Positions 37,919 through 47,198 of a stretch of DNA of 64,000 bases are shown here, one piece after another. Below the pieces are notes generated by a model that saw only the letters and a program-made list of their open reading frames with translations, searched no databases and had not been told where the DNA came from. Within the stretch, counting starts at the first letter, position 1, and every line of letters starts with the position of its first letter. Source of the DNA: Clostridiales bacterium (GTDB lineage: Bacteria; Bacillota; Clostridia; Christensenellales; Aristaeellaceae); contig JAAYDR010000023.1 in assembly GCA_012729115.1 (NCBI GenBank), positions 1 to 64,000 of the forward strand, in the 5' to 3' direction. The translations under genes were made by a program, and so were the position numbers.

Positions 37919-40207
37919 TCATGGCCCTTTCGCGGCGTCAATAGAAGCCGGAATCAGGGAAGCGCCCACGCCAAGCTCGGCGGAAATGGATGCGGCCAGA
38001 GTCTCGTCCAGCACATACAGCCTCATGTACCCATCCTCAAGGATCTGCCGGGGAGGGAGTCCATTGAGGAAATCACTTAATGCTGACAGGGCATAGTACC
38101 GCTCGTCCCAGAAGTCCGGCTCCGTTGCCACCAGGGCCACGCCCATCGTCTCCAGCGTACCGGGGATTTCCTGGGCTGTCAGGTTCATCAGGGGGACGAT
38201 GGGGTTGCTTGTTAAAACATAGCCCCGGGCTTTCAGAGGGTACTGGTATCCGGCCCGTGTAATGAGGATCTTCTGGTCCTGGGGCACATGGCGCGCTGCC
38301 GTCATCAGCAGCCCGTAACGCTCCAAAAATCCGTTATCCAGTAAGGTATGGGGGTCCTCCATCACATTCCGGCTGAGCCGATAGTACGTGGTGGAATAGC
38401 CGGTTTGGCTCGTTCCCTGGACAAAGGCGATCAGGCACAGGCAGGCACACAGGAGGAGCGGAAGCTTCTGCCAGGCTTCCCGAAGCCAGGACACCCGGGA
38501 GAGGCGGAAGCGGAAATTTTTCCCAAGGCCGCTGAGCCTTATCTCCAGCCAGCCGCGAAAACATGGCCAAGCGTCGGTCAAGGCTGCCAGGGCGGCGCAG
38601 GACATGGCCGCTGCCCACAGGAACCACTGAATCGTGTAGCGCTGCATGGTAAGGAAGGAACCGGAAAAGCTATACAGGGGATTGTCCAGCAATCCGGTCA
38701 TGGGAGCCAGGGTAAATAGGGTCAGGAGAGAGGCGAAGGCCAGCACATTTGCGTTTTCAAGGCTGCTCTCCCGACCGGCTGCCGCAAGCCTGCCATTCCC
38801 TTGCTCCGGCTTTCTGATGGATCTCCTCCGCCACAGGAGATATATAACTGCGCCCAGGAGACCCACCATCGAAAGCCGCAGTCCCCAAAGGCCCATGGGG
38901 GTGGAGTAGGCCATAACGATATCATCCGCCGCCTTCAGAAAATTCAGATGACGGGTTGTGGCCTCCAGTTTATATTCCCCTGTCATGTACGCGCTATACC
39001 ATGGGGCGGTAGTATAGGTGGTCATCAACCGCCAGGGGGACATCTGCCCCCATCTGGCATAGCACCACAAATTCCCCGCAAAACCGGTCAATGTGCCAAC
39101 AGCCCCGGCCAGGGCGATGCCCACGCAGGCCGCCAGCTTCCGCAGGCTCTTCCCCTCGCCCCTGAGCAGCGCCTCATACCAGCGGGAGAGGACCCAGGCG
39201 ATCACGATAAAAGGCAGCACCACAAAGCAAACAACATGGGCGCTCATCACCACAAAGCACAGGGCGGCAGTCATCAATGCCTTGCCCAGATACTTTTTCC
39301 AGTTCCCCATGGGAGTAAGCCCCGAAAAATAAAGGGCGGATATCATCAGGGCGAGGATTCGCCAGATGTCCCGGGGGGCGGTGTTGACGGAGTGAAAGAG
39401 GTTGGGAGCCAGGTTTAAAAGAAGCCCTCCCAGCAGCACCCAGCGTTTTTGACTGCGGCACAGAACGATGAGCAAAGCCAAAAAGGCGGCTGCCATGTAA
39501 AAGGCGAGCAGCCCCGTGCCAAAGATCATGGGCTTGTCATAGGGATAGCCAAAGCTTTCCCCGGGAGCATGCATGAGTCCCTGAACCATGTACAGCTCCA
39601 GCGAAGGAAAGTGGCTGTGGCCCCGAAAATGCCCCACCATTTCCTCCTTCTCCAGGAGCTTGCCCAGGTCCCGGTCCTGGGTGTAGCGAAGGGCCAGGCC
39701 CATGTACTCCCCGCTGTCTCCAGGATTGGCTATATTCATGCTGCCCACCATCCTCACAGAAGCGGGCAACAACAACAGGAACATCGCCAAGGCGAAGCAC
39801 AGGGAAACCAATGAGGGCTTATCAAAGGTACACAGCCGCCGGACAAAGGCCGGAACCTTGGCCAAGGCAGGCAGGAGGGCCCTCCTGTGGTACAGAAGGG
39901 TCACCAGCAGATACGCCGCCGCCAGAACTGGCAACACACCGATGTAGATGATCTTGGGCGCACGGGGTAACAAAACCGCCAAAAGCAGGGTCCAGAGGTA
40001 TTGAACCAAAGGGGTACAAGCAACCCCGCTGAGAAAGGAAGCCACGCGGCTTTTTTTGCTCCAGAGGCTGTGGAGTGCAAAAAAAGCGCCCAATGCCAGC
40101 ATCTGAACCGCACAGCTAAGCAAATACAGGTTGCGCCAGGCGTTGCCCACATCCAGCCAGGTTGTGCCCAGCAGGGTCTTCCACATCGCAGCCATTTCTG
40201 TCATCAT
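37919..40207 (-). CDS. Large polytopic membrane protein, GT-C glycosyltransferase-like
   Basis: A 762-residue protein with about 13 hydrophobic segments and a soluble C-terminal part of about 140 residues. After the second or third helix, an extracytoplasmic loop has NIANPGDSGEYMGLAL with acidic residues, as in the catalytic first loop of GT-C enzymes, which use polyprenyl-phosphate sugars. A later loop has HSVNTAPRDIWRIL. No named family is recognised. The start overlaps the stop of the DUF354 gene by four bases, so it is translationally coupled to a glycan gene set, which supports a transferase role. Confidence 0.6.
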   Translation of the reverse strand: MMTEMAAMWKTLLGTTWLDVGNAWRNLYLLSCAVQMLALGAFFALHSLWSKKSRVASFLSGVACTPLVQYLWTLLLAVLLPRAPKIIYIGVLPVLAAAYLLVTLLYHRRALLPALAKVPAFVRRLCTFDKPSLVSLCFALAMFLLLLPASVRMVGSMNIANPGDSGEYMGLALRYTQDRDLGKLLEKEEMVGHFRGHSHFPSLELYMVQGLMHAPGESFGYPYDKPMIFGTGLLAFYMAAAFLALLIVLCRSQKRWVLLGGLLLNLAPNLFHSVNTAPRDIWRILALMISALYFSGLTPMGNWKKYLGKALMTAALCFVVMSAHVVCFVVLPFIVIAWVLSRWYEALLRGEGKSLRKLAACVGIALAGAVGTLTGFAGNLWCYARWGQMSPWRLMTTYTTAPWYSAYMTGEYKLEATTRHLNFLKAADDIVMAYSTPMGLWGLRLSMVGLLGAVIYLLWRRRSIRKPEQGNGRLAAAGRESSLENANVLAFASLLTLFTLAPMTGLLDNPLYSFSGSFLTMQRYTIQWFLWAAAMSCAALAALTDAWPCFRGWLEIRLSGLGKNFRFRLSRVSWLREAWQKLPLLLCACLCLIAFVQGTSQTGYSTTYYRLSRNVMEDPHTLLDNGFLERYGLLMTAARHVPQDQKILITRAGYQYPLKARGYVLTSNPIVPLMNLTAQEIPGTLETMGVALVATEPDFWDERYYALSALSDFLNGLPPRQILEDGYMRLYVLDETLAASISAELGVGASLIPASIDAAKGP

Positions 40208-41265
40208 GCCTTGCCCTTCCTTCCCACCTTGGCGAGTCGGTCCGTTTCGCAGATGAAATAATCGTTGATGTCGATCTTTTCCTTCAGAAGCCTGGCCCGC
40301 TTCTCCCGTCCTTTCTGTTCCAGGGCCGGGTCGGCCAGAAGTTCCTCCGCCTTGTCAGCGGCCTTTTGATATCGGTCCTCCCCCTGTTGAAAGGGGTAGA
40401 GCAGTTCAAAGCGCCGGTGCATCTCCTGGGTTGTACCGGAAAGAAGGGTATTTACGTAGATGGCATGGGTACCCAGCACCACGCTTTCACTGGCCATGGT
40501 GGCTCCCTCGCTGTAGACCAGCCTGGCAAAGGCCAGCACATGATGAATCAGGGCGTATGGGGTGGAAAGGCGATAGGAGGCCAGACTTTCCGGCAGGGTT
40601 CCCTCGTCGCTGACATACACCCTGCCATACTTCTTAAAGCGTTTTACCAGCGCCTCCTTGCCTGCCACATCGAGTCCGCGCCTGCCGATGTCATGGCTGG
40701 CATTCCAGGCGGAAAAACGAAGAATGATATAGGGCTCGTCCGGCTCAAATCCCGCCTCCCTGAGGACCTGCTTGTCCGGGGTGAATACGCTGGGGTGGAG
40801 GTAGAACAACTCTTTGTAGGTATCCACCCGCTCCTGCTTCTCCCCCAGGTCGGTTAAAAAGGTACGGGGGGTCAAAATCTTGGTGGACAGCCTTTTGCAT
40901 AGATTGAGGCTGAACTTGCTGACCTCGGTGTCCTCATAGAGCAAATGGGGTTTTCGGCAGACCCAGGCTGCAAAAGCCTGCATGGGGGAGGCCCTGCCAA
41001 TGAACACATCCGGCCGGAATCGCAGCCCCTGCCAGGTATGCTCCAGGGACAGCCACACCAACAGCAGGGCTTTTTGAAGCACCCCCTTGCCCGTGGTGGT
41101 GGCGCAGCGCACATACGCAATGCCATAGGACTCCAATAGTTCTCCAACGCCGCCCCGGTCAATGGCCACAACCTTAACCTGATCGCCCCGGCTTTCCAGG
41201 GTGTGCACAATGTGGTGAAACTGATGAACCCAGGCGGGATGATCGATGGTCAGCAGGATTTTCAC
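40204..41265 (-). CDS. DUF354 family protein (GT-B-like)
   Basis: A 353-residue protein whose N-terminus (MKILLTIDHPAWVHQFHHIV) and C-terminal half (YSEGATMASESVVLGTHAIY) match DUF354. This family resembles UDP-GlcNAc 2-epimerases and GT-B glycosyltransferases and is common in archaeal and bacterial surface polysaccharide loci. The conserved SEGATMASESVVLG segment probably binds a nucleotide sugar. It overlaps both neighbours by four bases (ATGA), in an operon with GT2, DUF6020 and GT-C-like genes. Confidence 0.85.
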   Translation of the reverse strand: MKILLTIDHPAWVHQFHHIVHTLESRGDQVKVVAIDRGGVGELLESYGIAYVRCATTTGKGVLQKALLLVWLSLEHTWQGLRFRPDVFIGRASPMQAFAAWVCRKPHLLYEDTEVSKFSLNLCKRLSTKILTPRTFLTDLGEKQERVDTYKELFYLHPSVFTPDKQVLREAGFEPDEPYIILRFSAWNASHDIGRRGLDVAGKEALVKRFKKYGRVYVSDEGTLPESLASYRLSTPYALIHHVLAFARLVYSEGATMASESVVLGTHAIYVNTLLSGTTQEMHRRFELLYPFQQGEDRYQKAADKAEELLADPALEQKGREKRARLLKEKIDINDYFICETDRLAKVGRKGKA

Positions 41266-42242
41266 TGGTAGAATACCTCCGGCTTCTCATCCGGAGTGGT
41301 GGGGGCAGCTTTACGCACCTGATAGAGAATACGGTTTTCATTGCGGTTGATTCTTACCATGCTCTCCATGGCCACGCCAAAGGAGAACATCAAGATGGCG
41401 ATGAGGAGGCAGAAGGCAGCAATGAGGCCAGCGAACAGATAGGGCGAAAAGTAGCCCACCCGCAGGTAATGGATCAGAAACATTCCCCCAAAGAACAGCG
41501 CAGGCACCATGAAGATGCCCCCAATCATGCCAAAAAAGCGCATGGGGTAATAGTCCCGCATGAGCCCCAGAAGAATGCCGCTGGTTTTTTTCAAGTACTG
41601 CAGAATACTGCCCGCCACCCTGCTCTTGCGCTCGGGAAAGTAGGTAACCCGGATGGGAACTTCCTTCATGGTCAGGTTATGGAAATGAAAGCAGATAAAT
41701 GATTCCTGGGTGTAGGTGAAGCGGCCGTAAAAGTTGATTTTCAGAAGCGTCTCCCGGCTATAGGCCCGAAATCCGCAGCTCACATCGGAGAACTTCTGGC
41801 CGCAGAAGCGGCTGATGAGGCTGTTCATACGGGCATTTCCCCAGCGCTTCACAGGGGGCATGTGGGGTATCTTCTCCCCCCTGAGAAACCGGGAGGCGGT
41901 CACAAAGTCCGCCTCCTGGTTCACAAGGGGCGCAATCAGCCTGGCGATATCATCAGGGTCAAACTGGCCGTCCCCATCCATGTTCACCATCAGGTCATAC
42001 CCATGATCGATGGCATAGTCCACCGCGCTGCGGAAGGCCTGGCCCAATCCCTTGTTCTGCTTGTGGCGGATCACCGCCGCGCCGGAGGAAAAGGCCAGAT
42101 GGGCGGTATCGTCGCTGCTGCCGTCGTCCACCACCAGCACGCGCACAAAGGAAACGCCCTCATACGCAGTGGGAATCGAGCGGATCACCTGGGCGATTTT
42201 TTCTCCTTCATTAAAACAGGGCAGGGCGATCAACAGCTTCAT
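41262..42242 (-). CDS. GT2 family glycosyltransferase, polyprenyl-phosphate type
   Basis: A 326-residue protein. The N-terminal GT-A domain has IALPCFNEGEKIAQVIRSIP, VLVVDDGSSDDTAHLA and the DxD-type NMDGDGQFDPDDI near residue 100, then ASRFLRGEKIP. Two membrane helices lie in the C-terminal third (FFGMIGGIFMVPALFFGGMF; LFAGLIAAFCLLIAILMFSF). This is the layout of dolichyl/polyprenyl-phosphate sugar synthases that load a lipid carrier, which GT-C enzymes then use. Two GT-C-like genes are in the same operon. Confidence 0.88.
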   Translation of the reverse strand: MKLLIALPCFNEGEKIAQVIRSIPTAYEGVSFVRVLVVDDGSSDDTAHLAFSSGAAVIRHKQNKGLGQAFRSAVDYAIDHGYDLMVNMDGDGQFDPDDIARLIAPLVNQEADFVTASRFLRGEKIPHMPPVKRWGNARMNSLISRFCGQKFSDVSCGFRAYSRETLLKINFYGRFTYTQESFICFHFHNLTMKEVPIRVTYFPERKSRVAGSILQYLKKTSGILLGLMRDYYPMRFFGMIGGIFMVPALFFGGMFLIHYLRVGYFSPYLFAGLIAAFCLLIAILMFSFGVAMESMVRINRNENRILYQVRKAAPTTPDEKPEVFYQ

Positions 42243-44113
42243 GGCGTGTCACTCCTTTGATCCTCGGGTTGCGGCCCGGCGCAAAGAGCCAGCAGAAAAG
42301 GGGTACAGAAGTACAGGGGCATGGCATAACGGATGTACCCGTTTACTGCGGACAGCAGGCATCCCGCCAGACAGAACAAAGCGGGAGCCGCCGCCAGCAA
42401 TAGCCTTTTAGGACGGGAAGAAAGCAGCGTCACCAGGACAAAGAGCACCACCCAGCCATACAGACCCGGCGAGACCAGCAGGCGACCCAGGGAGATACCT
42501 GTCGGAATGTCCATGGCCGCTTTCAGGTTCGAGCTGGCAGGGTTCACAGAGAAAGGAAAGCGGGGGTTCAGGTCCTCGATACGGCCCTGTTTGCCAATCA
42601 GCAATGTGGGCTTGATGGTGGACAGATAACCGGGGCAGAGGTAGCCGTAGGAATTATGGAAGGCAGCGCTGAAATAGGTGGCTGCATGGCGGGGTGTCAG
42701 ATGGAGCCAGAGCCGAAAGAATGCCTGCTTCTCCTGCGCCGTGGCCTGCCGATTCCAAAGCAGTTTGATGGGGTCGCTGAGCTCGCCATTGTAAACGGCT
42801 TTGATCTGCTCCCAGTCCAGAACTGCCGCGATCACCTGTCTCTCGTCCTCCGTCAGGCTTTCCGGCTCGGAAGCCACCACCCGCGCCACCTGCTGGAGGG
42901 GCAGGGAATACTCCTCCGTCTCGGGCATTGGCGCAATGGGGAGCAAGGGAAGTAAAACCAGGCGCAGGCCCAGCCAAAGGGTTGCCGTGATGGCCAGAGC
43001 AAGGGCGGGACACAGCCAAAGCCGCGAAACGGCTCCCTTTCGGCCTTGAAGGAGAGCCCAGATCAGCAAGGGGACCAAAGTCAGCAAGAGCACATAGACC
43101 CCCGGATTTCGCAACAGCAGCACCAGGGCGGCGGAAAGGCTCAGACAAAGCGTGCCCGGCTTCCCTTCCTGGTTCAGTCCGCACCGGTACTGCTGAAGCA
43201 GTTTCCATACCTCCATGGAAAACCACAGCACCGCCATGGCAAAGTTCGTATCCTTGCCAACACAGAAGGCGAACAAAGGAAAAACAGGACACAGGGCCAG
43301 AAAAGCCAGGGAAGCCCATAGCAGCCATCGGGGAACGGAAGCCTCAGCCATGGATTGCAAGAGGTTCCCCAGCAGCAGGGCCATGAGCAGCGCCTGAAGG
43401 CAACAGTACAGAGCCACTCCGGTATCCGGGCTGCCCAATGCAATTCCCAGCCTGGCAAAAGCTCCCAGCAGGAAAGTCTGAAACACGGGGTTTCCCGCCT
43501 CCAGGGGCAGGATGCCAAAAATTTCCTTCAGCTGGGTGATGCTGTCATTGCTGACAACGCCGGGGAAGGTACAGAAATAGTAGGGGATCCAGGCCAGGAA
43601 AAGGATTGCGGATAGCATAAGCCAGGCCCGGCGCCCGGCACAAAGGCCGTGCACTGCCACGGCTTTTGTGGCACTCTTCTCCCCTTTTCCCAGGGCGCTT
43701 TGCAGCAGCACCATGGCTCCATAATAAAATGGAACCCTTCCGCTCCAATAGAGCGCGGTACGCAGCACCGACTCTCTGCCCGCACGCAGAAGCTCCGTGG
43801 TACCCCAGGCCGCAAAGCTCTGGCCCAAAGTGAGAACCCCGGCGAAGAAGGCCGCCAGCAGCCACAATGACACATGTCCAAAGGGCTTTTCCATCCGGGA
43901 CAGACGCCAGAACACGATAGCCGCCAGGGCTGCGGCCAGGATGCTCCCCACCGTATCCAGGGGGAGCATCCGAGGCATGTCCTGAAGAAGCTCCCTCCAC
44001 TGAACGGCAACGGCTCCCAAAGCCAGAGCGAAAAAGATTAAACAAAGAGGGGTGGCTATGCTCCGGCTTGGCCGTTTCACCTTCCACCGCCCCCTTTCGA
44101 TGTGCAACAGCAT
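42239..44113 (-). CDS. DUF6020-like polytopic membrane protein
   Basis: A 624-residue protein with about 13 membrane segments. After the fifth or sixth helix comes FPGVVSNDSITQLKEIFGIL, and the late extracellular region has NSYGYLCPGYLSTIKP. This pattern fits DUF6020 family proteins, which occur in surface polysaccharide clusters and resemble GT-C transferases; the activity is unproven. It is the first gene of the coupled four-gene operon and has its own promoter at 44159-44187. Its stop overlaps the GT2 start by four bases. The ATG at 44113 is the best guess; GGAAAGAG lies five bases away. Confidence 0.7.
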   Translation of the reverse strand: MLLHIERGRWKVKRPSRSIATPLCLIFFALALGAVAVQWRELLQDMPRMLPLDTVGSILAAALAAIVFWRLSRMEKPFGHVSLWLLAAFFAGVLTLGQSFAAWGTTELLRAGRESVLRTALYWSGRVPFYYGAMVLLQSALGKGEKSATKAVAVHGLCAGRRAWLMLSAILFLAWIPYYFCTFPGVVSNDSITQLKEIFGILPLEAGNPVFQTFLLGAFARLGIALGSPDTGVALYCCLQALLMALLLGNLLQSMAEASVPRWLLWASLAFLALCPVFPLFAFCVGKDTNFAMAVLWFSMEVWKLLQQYRCGLNQEGKPGTLCLSLSAALVLLLRNPGVYVLLLTLVPLLIWALLQGRKGAVSRLWLCPALALAITATLWLGLRLVLLPLLPIAPMPETEEYSLPLQQVARVVASEPESLTEDERQVIAAVLDWEQIKAVYNGELSDPIKLLWNRQATAQEKQAFFRLWLHLTPRHAATYFSAAFHNSYGYLCPGYLSTIKPTLLIGKQGRIEDLNPRFPFSVNPASSNLKAAMDIPTGISLGRLLVSPGLYGWVVLFVLVTLLSSRPKRLLLAAAPALFCLAGCLLSAVNGYIRYAMPLYFCTPFLLALCAGPQPEDQRSDTP

Positions 44114-44158
44114 CCTTTCTCTTTCCAGAGCCTCTATGAAACCTACACAGACAGCAGT

Positions 44159-44187
44159 ATCTTATCGTTTTTTGGCACATCTGTCAA
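44159..44187 (-). promoter_or_regulatory. Promoter of the minus-strand glycan operon
   Basis: Minus-strand TTGACA (44187-44182), 17 bases, TAAGAT (44164-44159). Confidence 0.75.
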
Positions 44188-44199
44188 CGCGGCCTTCCC

Positions 44200-44228
44200 T
44201 TGCCAAACCCGCCCTTTTGCTTTATCAT
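44200..44228 (+). promoter_or_regulatory. Promoter of the sugar amidotransferase operon
   Basis: TTGCCA (44200-44205), 17 bases, TATCAT (44223-44228). The two promoters are divergent, with 12 bases between their -35 boxes, so a single regulator could control both operons. Confidence 0.6.
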
Positions 44229-44263
44229 GGGAAAGCCGAGGCATAGAAGGAGGCGTTTGATCT

Positions 44264-45373
44264 GTGAAGGAGATCACCCGATGTACCCGCTGTGTAATGG
44301 ACGATGCTTCCGACCCCACCATCCGTTTTGACGAAAAGGGACAATGCAACTACTGTACCAAGGCCCTGGCCGAAAAGGATTCCGTCTATTTCCCGGACGC
44401 GGAGGGAGAGCGGAGGCTGAATGCCCTGGTGGACACCCTTAAAAAGGAGGGCCAGGGCAAGGAGTATGACTGCATCATGGGTCTGTCCGGAGGGCTGGAC
44501 AGCAGCTATCTGCTCTATCTGGGGCACAAGAAGGGTCTGCGGATTCTTGGCGTGCACATCGATGATGGCTTTGACACGGACATCAGCAAGGCGAACCTGG
44601 CGCGGCTGGTGAAGGCAACAGGCATCCATTATGTGGTGGTGACCCCTGACGGCCCCCAGTTCTATAATCTGAGCAAGGCTTACATGCGGGCGGGGGTGGC
44701 CAACCTGGCCGCGCCTCAGGACAATGTTCTGTTTGCGGAAATCTATGCCCTGATGCGGGAAAAGAAAATCAGGTATTTCCTAAGCGGCGGCAACTGGGCC
44801 CTGGAATGTATCTTCCAGTGGGGAAACACCCACACATCCACCGATGTGGTCAACATGAAGGACATCAACCGCCGCTTTGGCGACACGGATCTGAGCCGCC
44901 TCAAGTTCCTCACAGCCTATCGCCGGGTATGGGATCAGTTCGTGCTGGGCATCCAAAGCCCCCGGCCCCTTAACTATATCGACTACAACCGTGACCGGGC
45001 CTTCCGGGAGCTCAAGGAGTTCTGCGGCTTTGAATACTATGGCCGCAAGCATCTGGAAAATATATTTACGGCTTTCACCCAACTGGTCTGGTTTCCCCAA
45101 AAGTTTGGGGTGGACAAGCGCACCGCCCATCTGAGCAGCATGATTGTCAGCGGGCAGATGACCCGGGAGGAGGCCATAACGGAGCTCTCCCATCCACTAT
45201 ACGACGAGTCCATGATGGCAGGGTATCTGACCCTGATCAAGGAAAAGCTGGAGATGTCCGATGAGGAGTATGAGGAAATCATGGCGGCTCCTGCCCACGA
45301 TCATGCGGAATACCGCATTGATCCCACGCTGATTGCGGTGCGTTGGCTGCGCAGAGCGCTTAGAAGGCTATGA
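44264..45373 (+). CDS. N-acetyl sugar amidotransferase (PseA/WbpG-like)
   Basis: A 369-residue PP-loop ATP pyrophosphatase. The N-terminal CTRCVMDDASDP...CNYCTKAL contains four cysteines. The PP-loop is MGLSGGLDSSYLLYL near residue 75, followed by GVHIDDGFDTDISKANL. Related enzymes place an amidino or amino group on N-acetyl sugars of surface glycans or flagellar sialic-like sugars, using ammonia from HisH/HisF-like partners. No such partner is in the window. The start is the GTG at 44264 behind GAAGGAGG. It heads a three-gene plus-strand operon with a flippase-like protein and a thioesterase. Confidence 0.88.
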   Translation: MKEITRCTRCVMDDASDPTIRFDEKGQCNYCTKALAEKDSVYFPDAEGERRLNALVDTLKKEGQGKEYDCIMGLSGGLDSSYLLYLGHKKGLRILGVHIDDGFDTDISKANLARLVKATGIHYVVVTPDGPQFYNLSKAYMRAGVANLAAPQDNVLFAEIYALMREKKIRYFLSGGNWALECIFQWGNTHTSTDVVNMKDINRRFGDTDLSRLKFLTAYRRVWDQFVLGIQSPRPLNYIDYNRDRAFRELKEFCGFEYYGRKHLENIFTAFTQLVWFPQKFGVDKRTAHLSSMIVSGQMTREEAITELSHPLYDESMMAGYLTLIKEKLEMSDEEYEEIMAAPAHDHAEYRIDPTLIAVRWLRRALRRL

Positions 45374-45407
45374 TGGGCAACTTCCCTGATAAGAAAGGAA
45401 TCCTTTT

Positions 45408-46361
45408 GTGAAAAAACCGGACTGGAAAAAAACAGCCTCCCTGGTACTGCTTCTCCTTTTGCTTTTCCTGCTGGCGGCCTATATATACCAAAACCGGGCG
45501 GACATGCAAAAGCTGCTGATGCTCAGTCCAAAGACAATCACCCTGCTGCTGGCCCTGGGCCTGGGAAGCGCTCTGGTAAACTGCGTATACCATCTGGTAA
45601 TTTTACAAACCTACGCTTTGCCCCTGAGCCTGACGGATTGGGTGGGCGTGGTCAGTGTCAGCAATGTTCTTGCGCTGGTACTGCCTCTGAGGGCGGACCT
45701 GGTGTTCTCCGCTGCGTATTACAAGCGTGTGAAAGGCCTTGCCTATACGAAGTCCGTCAGCATGGCGGCCGGGAACATTGTCTTTGGGGTGGCCTTTTCA
45801 CTGTTGCAAATCCTGGTGTCTCTGCTATGCGTGGGACTGCTCAAGAGGCAATGGCCGGTGACGCTGTGGGTTCTCCTGTGCCTGGGCACGACGGCTCTGG
45901 GAGCATTTATCGCCCTGACCCTGTGGGCGCCGGGCCGGAACACCCGACTTTTCCAAAAATTCCGCCTGTTGCAGGAAGTGGCGGAGGGCTTTACCGCCCT
46001 GCTTCGGAACCGAACCATGCTTTGGAAGGTGCTGGGCTGCCTGATATGCAACAACCTGTTTCAACTCTTTCTCTACCAGGTCTGCTTTCAGGCCATCGGG
46101 CTGCCCGTCGCCTTGTATGAAGCCCTGTTCTATAACAGCGTCAGCTGGCTCTCCAGCATCGTGGCCATCGTACCGGGGAATATCGGCATCAAGGAAGGCG
46201 TTATGGGCGTGGCTACGTTGCTGATGGGCGCGCTGATGCAAAACGGCGTAGCGGTGTCCCTGCTGCAGCGGATGACTCTGACGGTGGTGCAGCTTTGTCT
46301 GGGCACGATCTTTGCCATCCCGGTGTACCGACGCTTCCGCCAGGGGCATGAAGGGACTTGA
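45408..46361 (+). CDS. Flippase-like membrane protein (lysylphosphatidylglycerol synthase TM region family)
   Basis: A 317-residue protein with about eight membrane segments. The segment LPLRADLVFSAAYYKRVKGL and the late SSIVAIVPGNIGIKEGVMGV match the LPG synthase TM / UPF0104 fold (AglD- and MprF-like flippase domains). It lacks the aminoacyl transferase domain of MprF. A role in moving or modifying a lipid-linked sugar fits its neighbours. The GTG at 45408 follows AAAGGA. The stop is two bases before the thioesterase ATG. Confidence 0.82.
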   Translation: MKKPDWKKTASLVLLLLLLFLLAAYIYQNRADMQKLLMLSPKTITLLLALGLGSALVNCVYHLVILQTYALPLSLTDWVGVVSVSNVLALVLPLRADLVFSAAYYKRVKGLAYTKSVSMAAGNIVFGVAFSLLQILVSLLCVGLLKRQWPVTLWVLLCLGTTALGAFIALTLWAPGRNTRLFQKFRLLQEVAEGFTALLRNRTMLWKVLGCLICNNLFQLFLYQVCFQAIGLPVALYEALFYNSVSWLSSIVAIVPGNIGIKEGVMGVATLLMGALMQNGVAVSLLQRMTLTVVQLCLGTIFAIPVYRRFRQGHEGT

Positions 46362-46363
46362 CG

Positions 46364-47107
46364 ATGAAAACCTATCAGGAGCACTTCTTGTTACGAACCA
46401 CCCACTGCGACTTCACCGGACGCTGGCGGCCCAGCGATATCCTGGCCGTCATGCAGGAGCTTGCGGGGATGCATGCCCATCTACTGGGCTGCGGCCGGGA
46501 TGCCACCCTGGAGCAAAACCTGGTATGGGTGCTGTCCCGCACGGAACTGGTGATGGACCGCTACCCGGTGGTCGGAGAGACGATACGGGTGGAGACTTTT
46601 CCAGCACCCAACAAGCGCTGGTTTTTCCCCCGCTATTTCATCTTCCATGACCAGCAGGAACGGGTCATCGGCAAGGCAGGTACCCTATGGCTGCTGATGG
46701 ATACCGTGCACAGGACAATGTCCATCTCCCAGGAGGTGCTCCGCTGCCTGCCGGACAATTCCGACCTGACACCGCCCCTGGACATGCCCGGAAATATCGC
46801 CCCACTATCCGCACAGCCCCTGCTTATTCCACAGATACCCCTGTATACGGACATTGATGTAAACGGTCATGTGAACAACACCCGTTATGCCGACTGGCTT
46901 TGCAACGCATTGGGCATCGATGCCATGGGAGAGTATGAAATTGCACGGCTGCTGATCCACTATACACGGGAGATTCTGCCGGGGGATCAGCTGATCATGG
47001 CCTTGCAAAGGGAAGGCGTGTCCTTTCGGCTTACCGGCCAGGCTGGGGAGGAAAAGCGCTTCATCATGGGAGGGATGCTGCGCAAGAGGGTCGAACAGGA
47101 ACGCTGA
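46364..47107 (+). CDS. Acyl-ACP thioesterase (FatA/FatB-like)
   Basis: A 247-residue protein with two hot-dog folds. The first has HCDFTGRWRPSDILAVMQEL, VWVLSRTELVMDRYPVVGET and RWFFPRYFIF. The second has YTDIDVNGHVNNTRYADWLC, where the Asp, Asn and His of VNGHVNNTRY are catalytic in the family. It releases free fatty acids from acyl carrier protein. The ATG at 46364 has AAGGGA upstream; a TTG two codons earlier is unlikely. It is co-transcribed with the amidotransferase and flippase-like genes, an unusual context for a thioesterase. A shared terminator follows. Confidence 0.9.
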   Translation: MKTYQEHFLLRTTHCDFTGRWRPSDILAVMQELAGMHAHLLGCGRDATLEQNLVWVLSRTELVMDRYPVVGETIRVETFPAPNKRWFFPRYFIFHDQQERVIGKAGTLWLLMDTVHRTMSISQEVLRCLPDNSDLTPPLDMPGNIAPLSAQPLLIPQIPLYTDIDVNGHVNNTRYADWLCNALGIDAMGEYEIARLLIHYTREILPGDQLIMALQREGVSFRLTGQAGEEKRFIMGGMLRKRVEQER

Positions 47108-47142
47108 GCCTTGCTCTTACACAGAAAAATACATCTGCAAAA

Positions 47143-47176
47143 AAGACGGCCCCTGCTTCTTCTCAGGGCCGTCTTC
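47143..47176. terminator. Bidirectional terminator between the thioesterase and pfkA
   Basis: AAGACGGCCCCTG (47143-47155) pairs with CAGGGCCGTCTT (47164-47175) with one bulged C. Minus-strand transcripts of pfkA meet six T residues after it. Confidence 0.85.
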
Positions 47177-47198
47177 TTAATTATGGATCAAGACCGAA

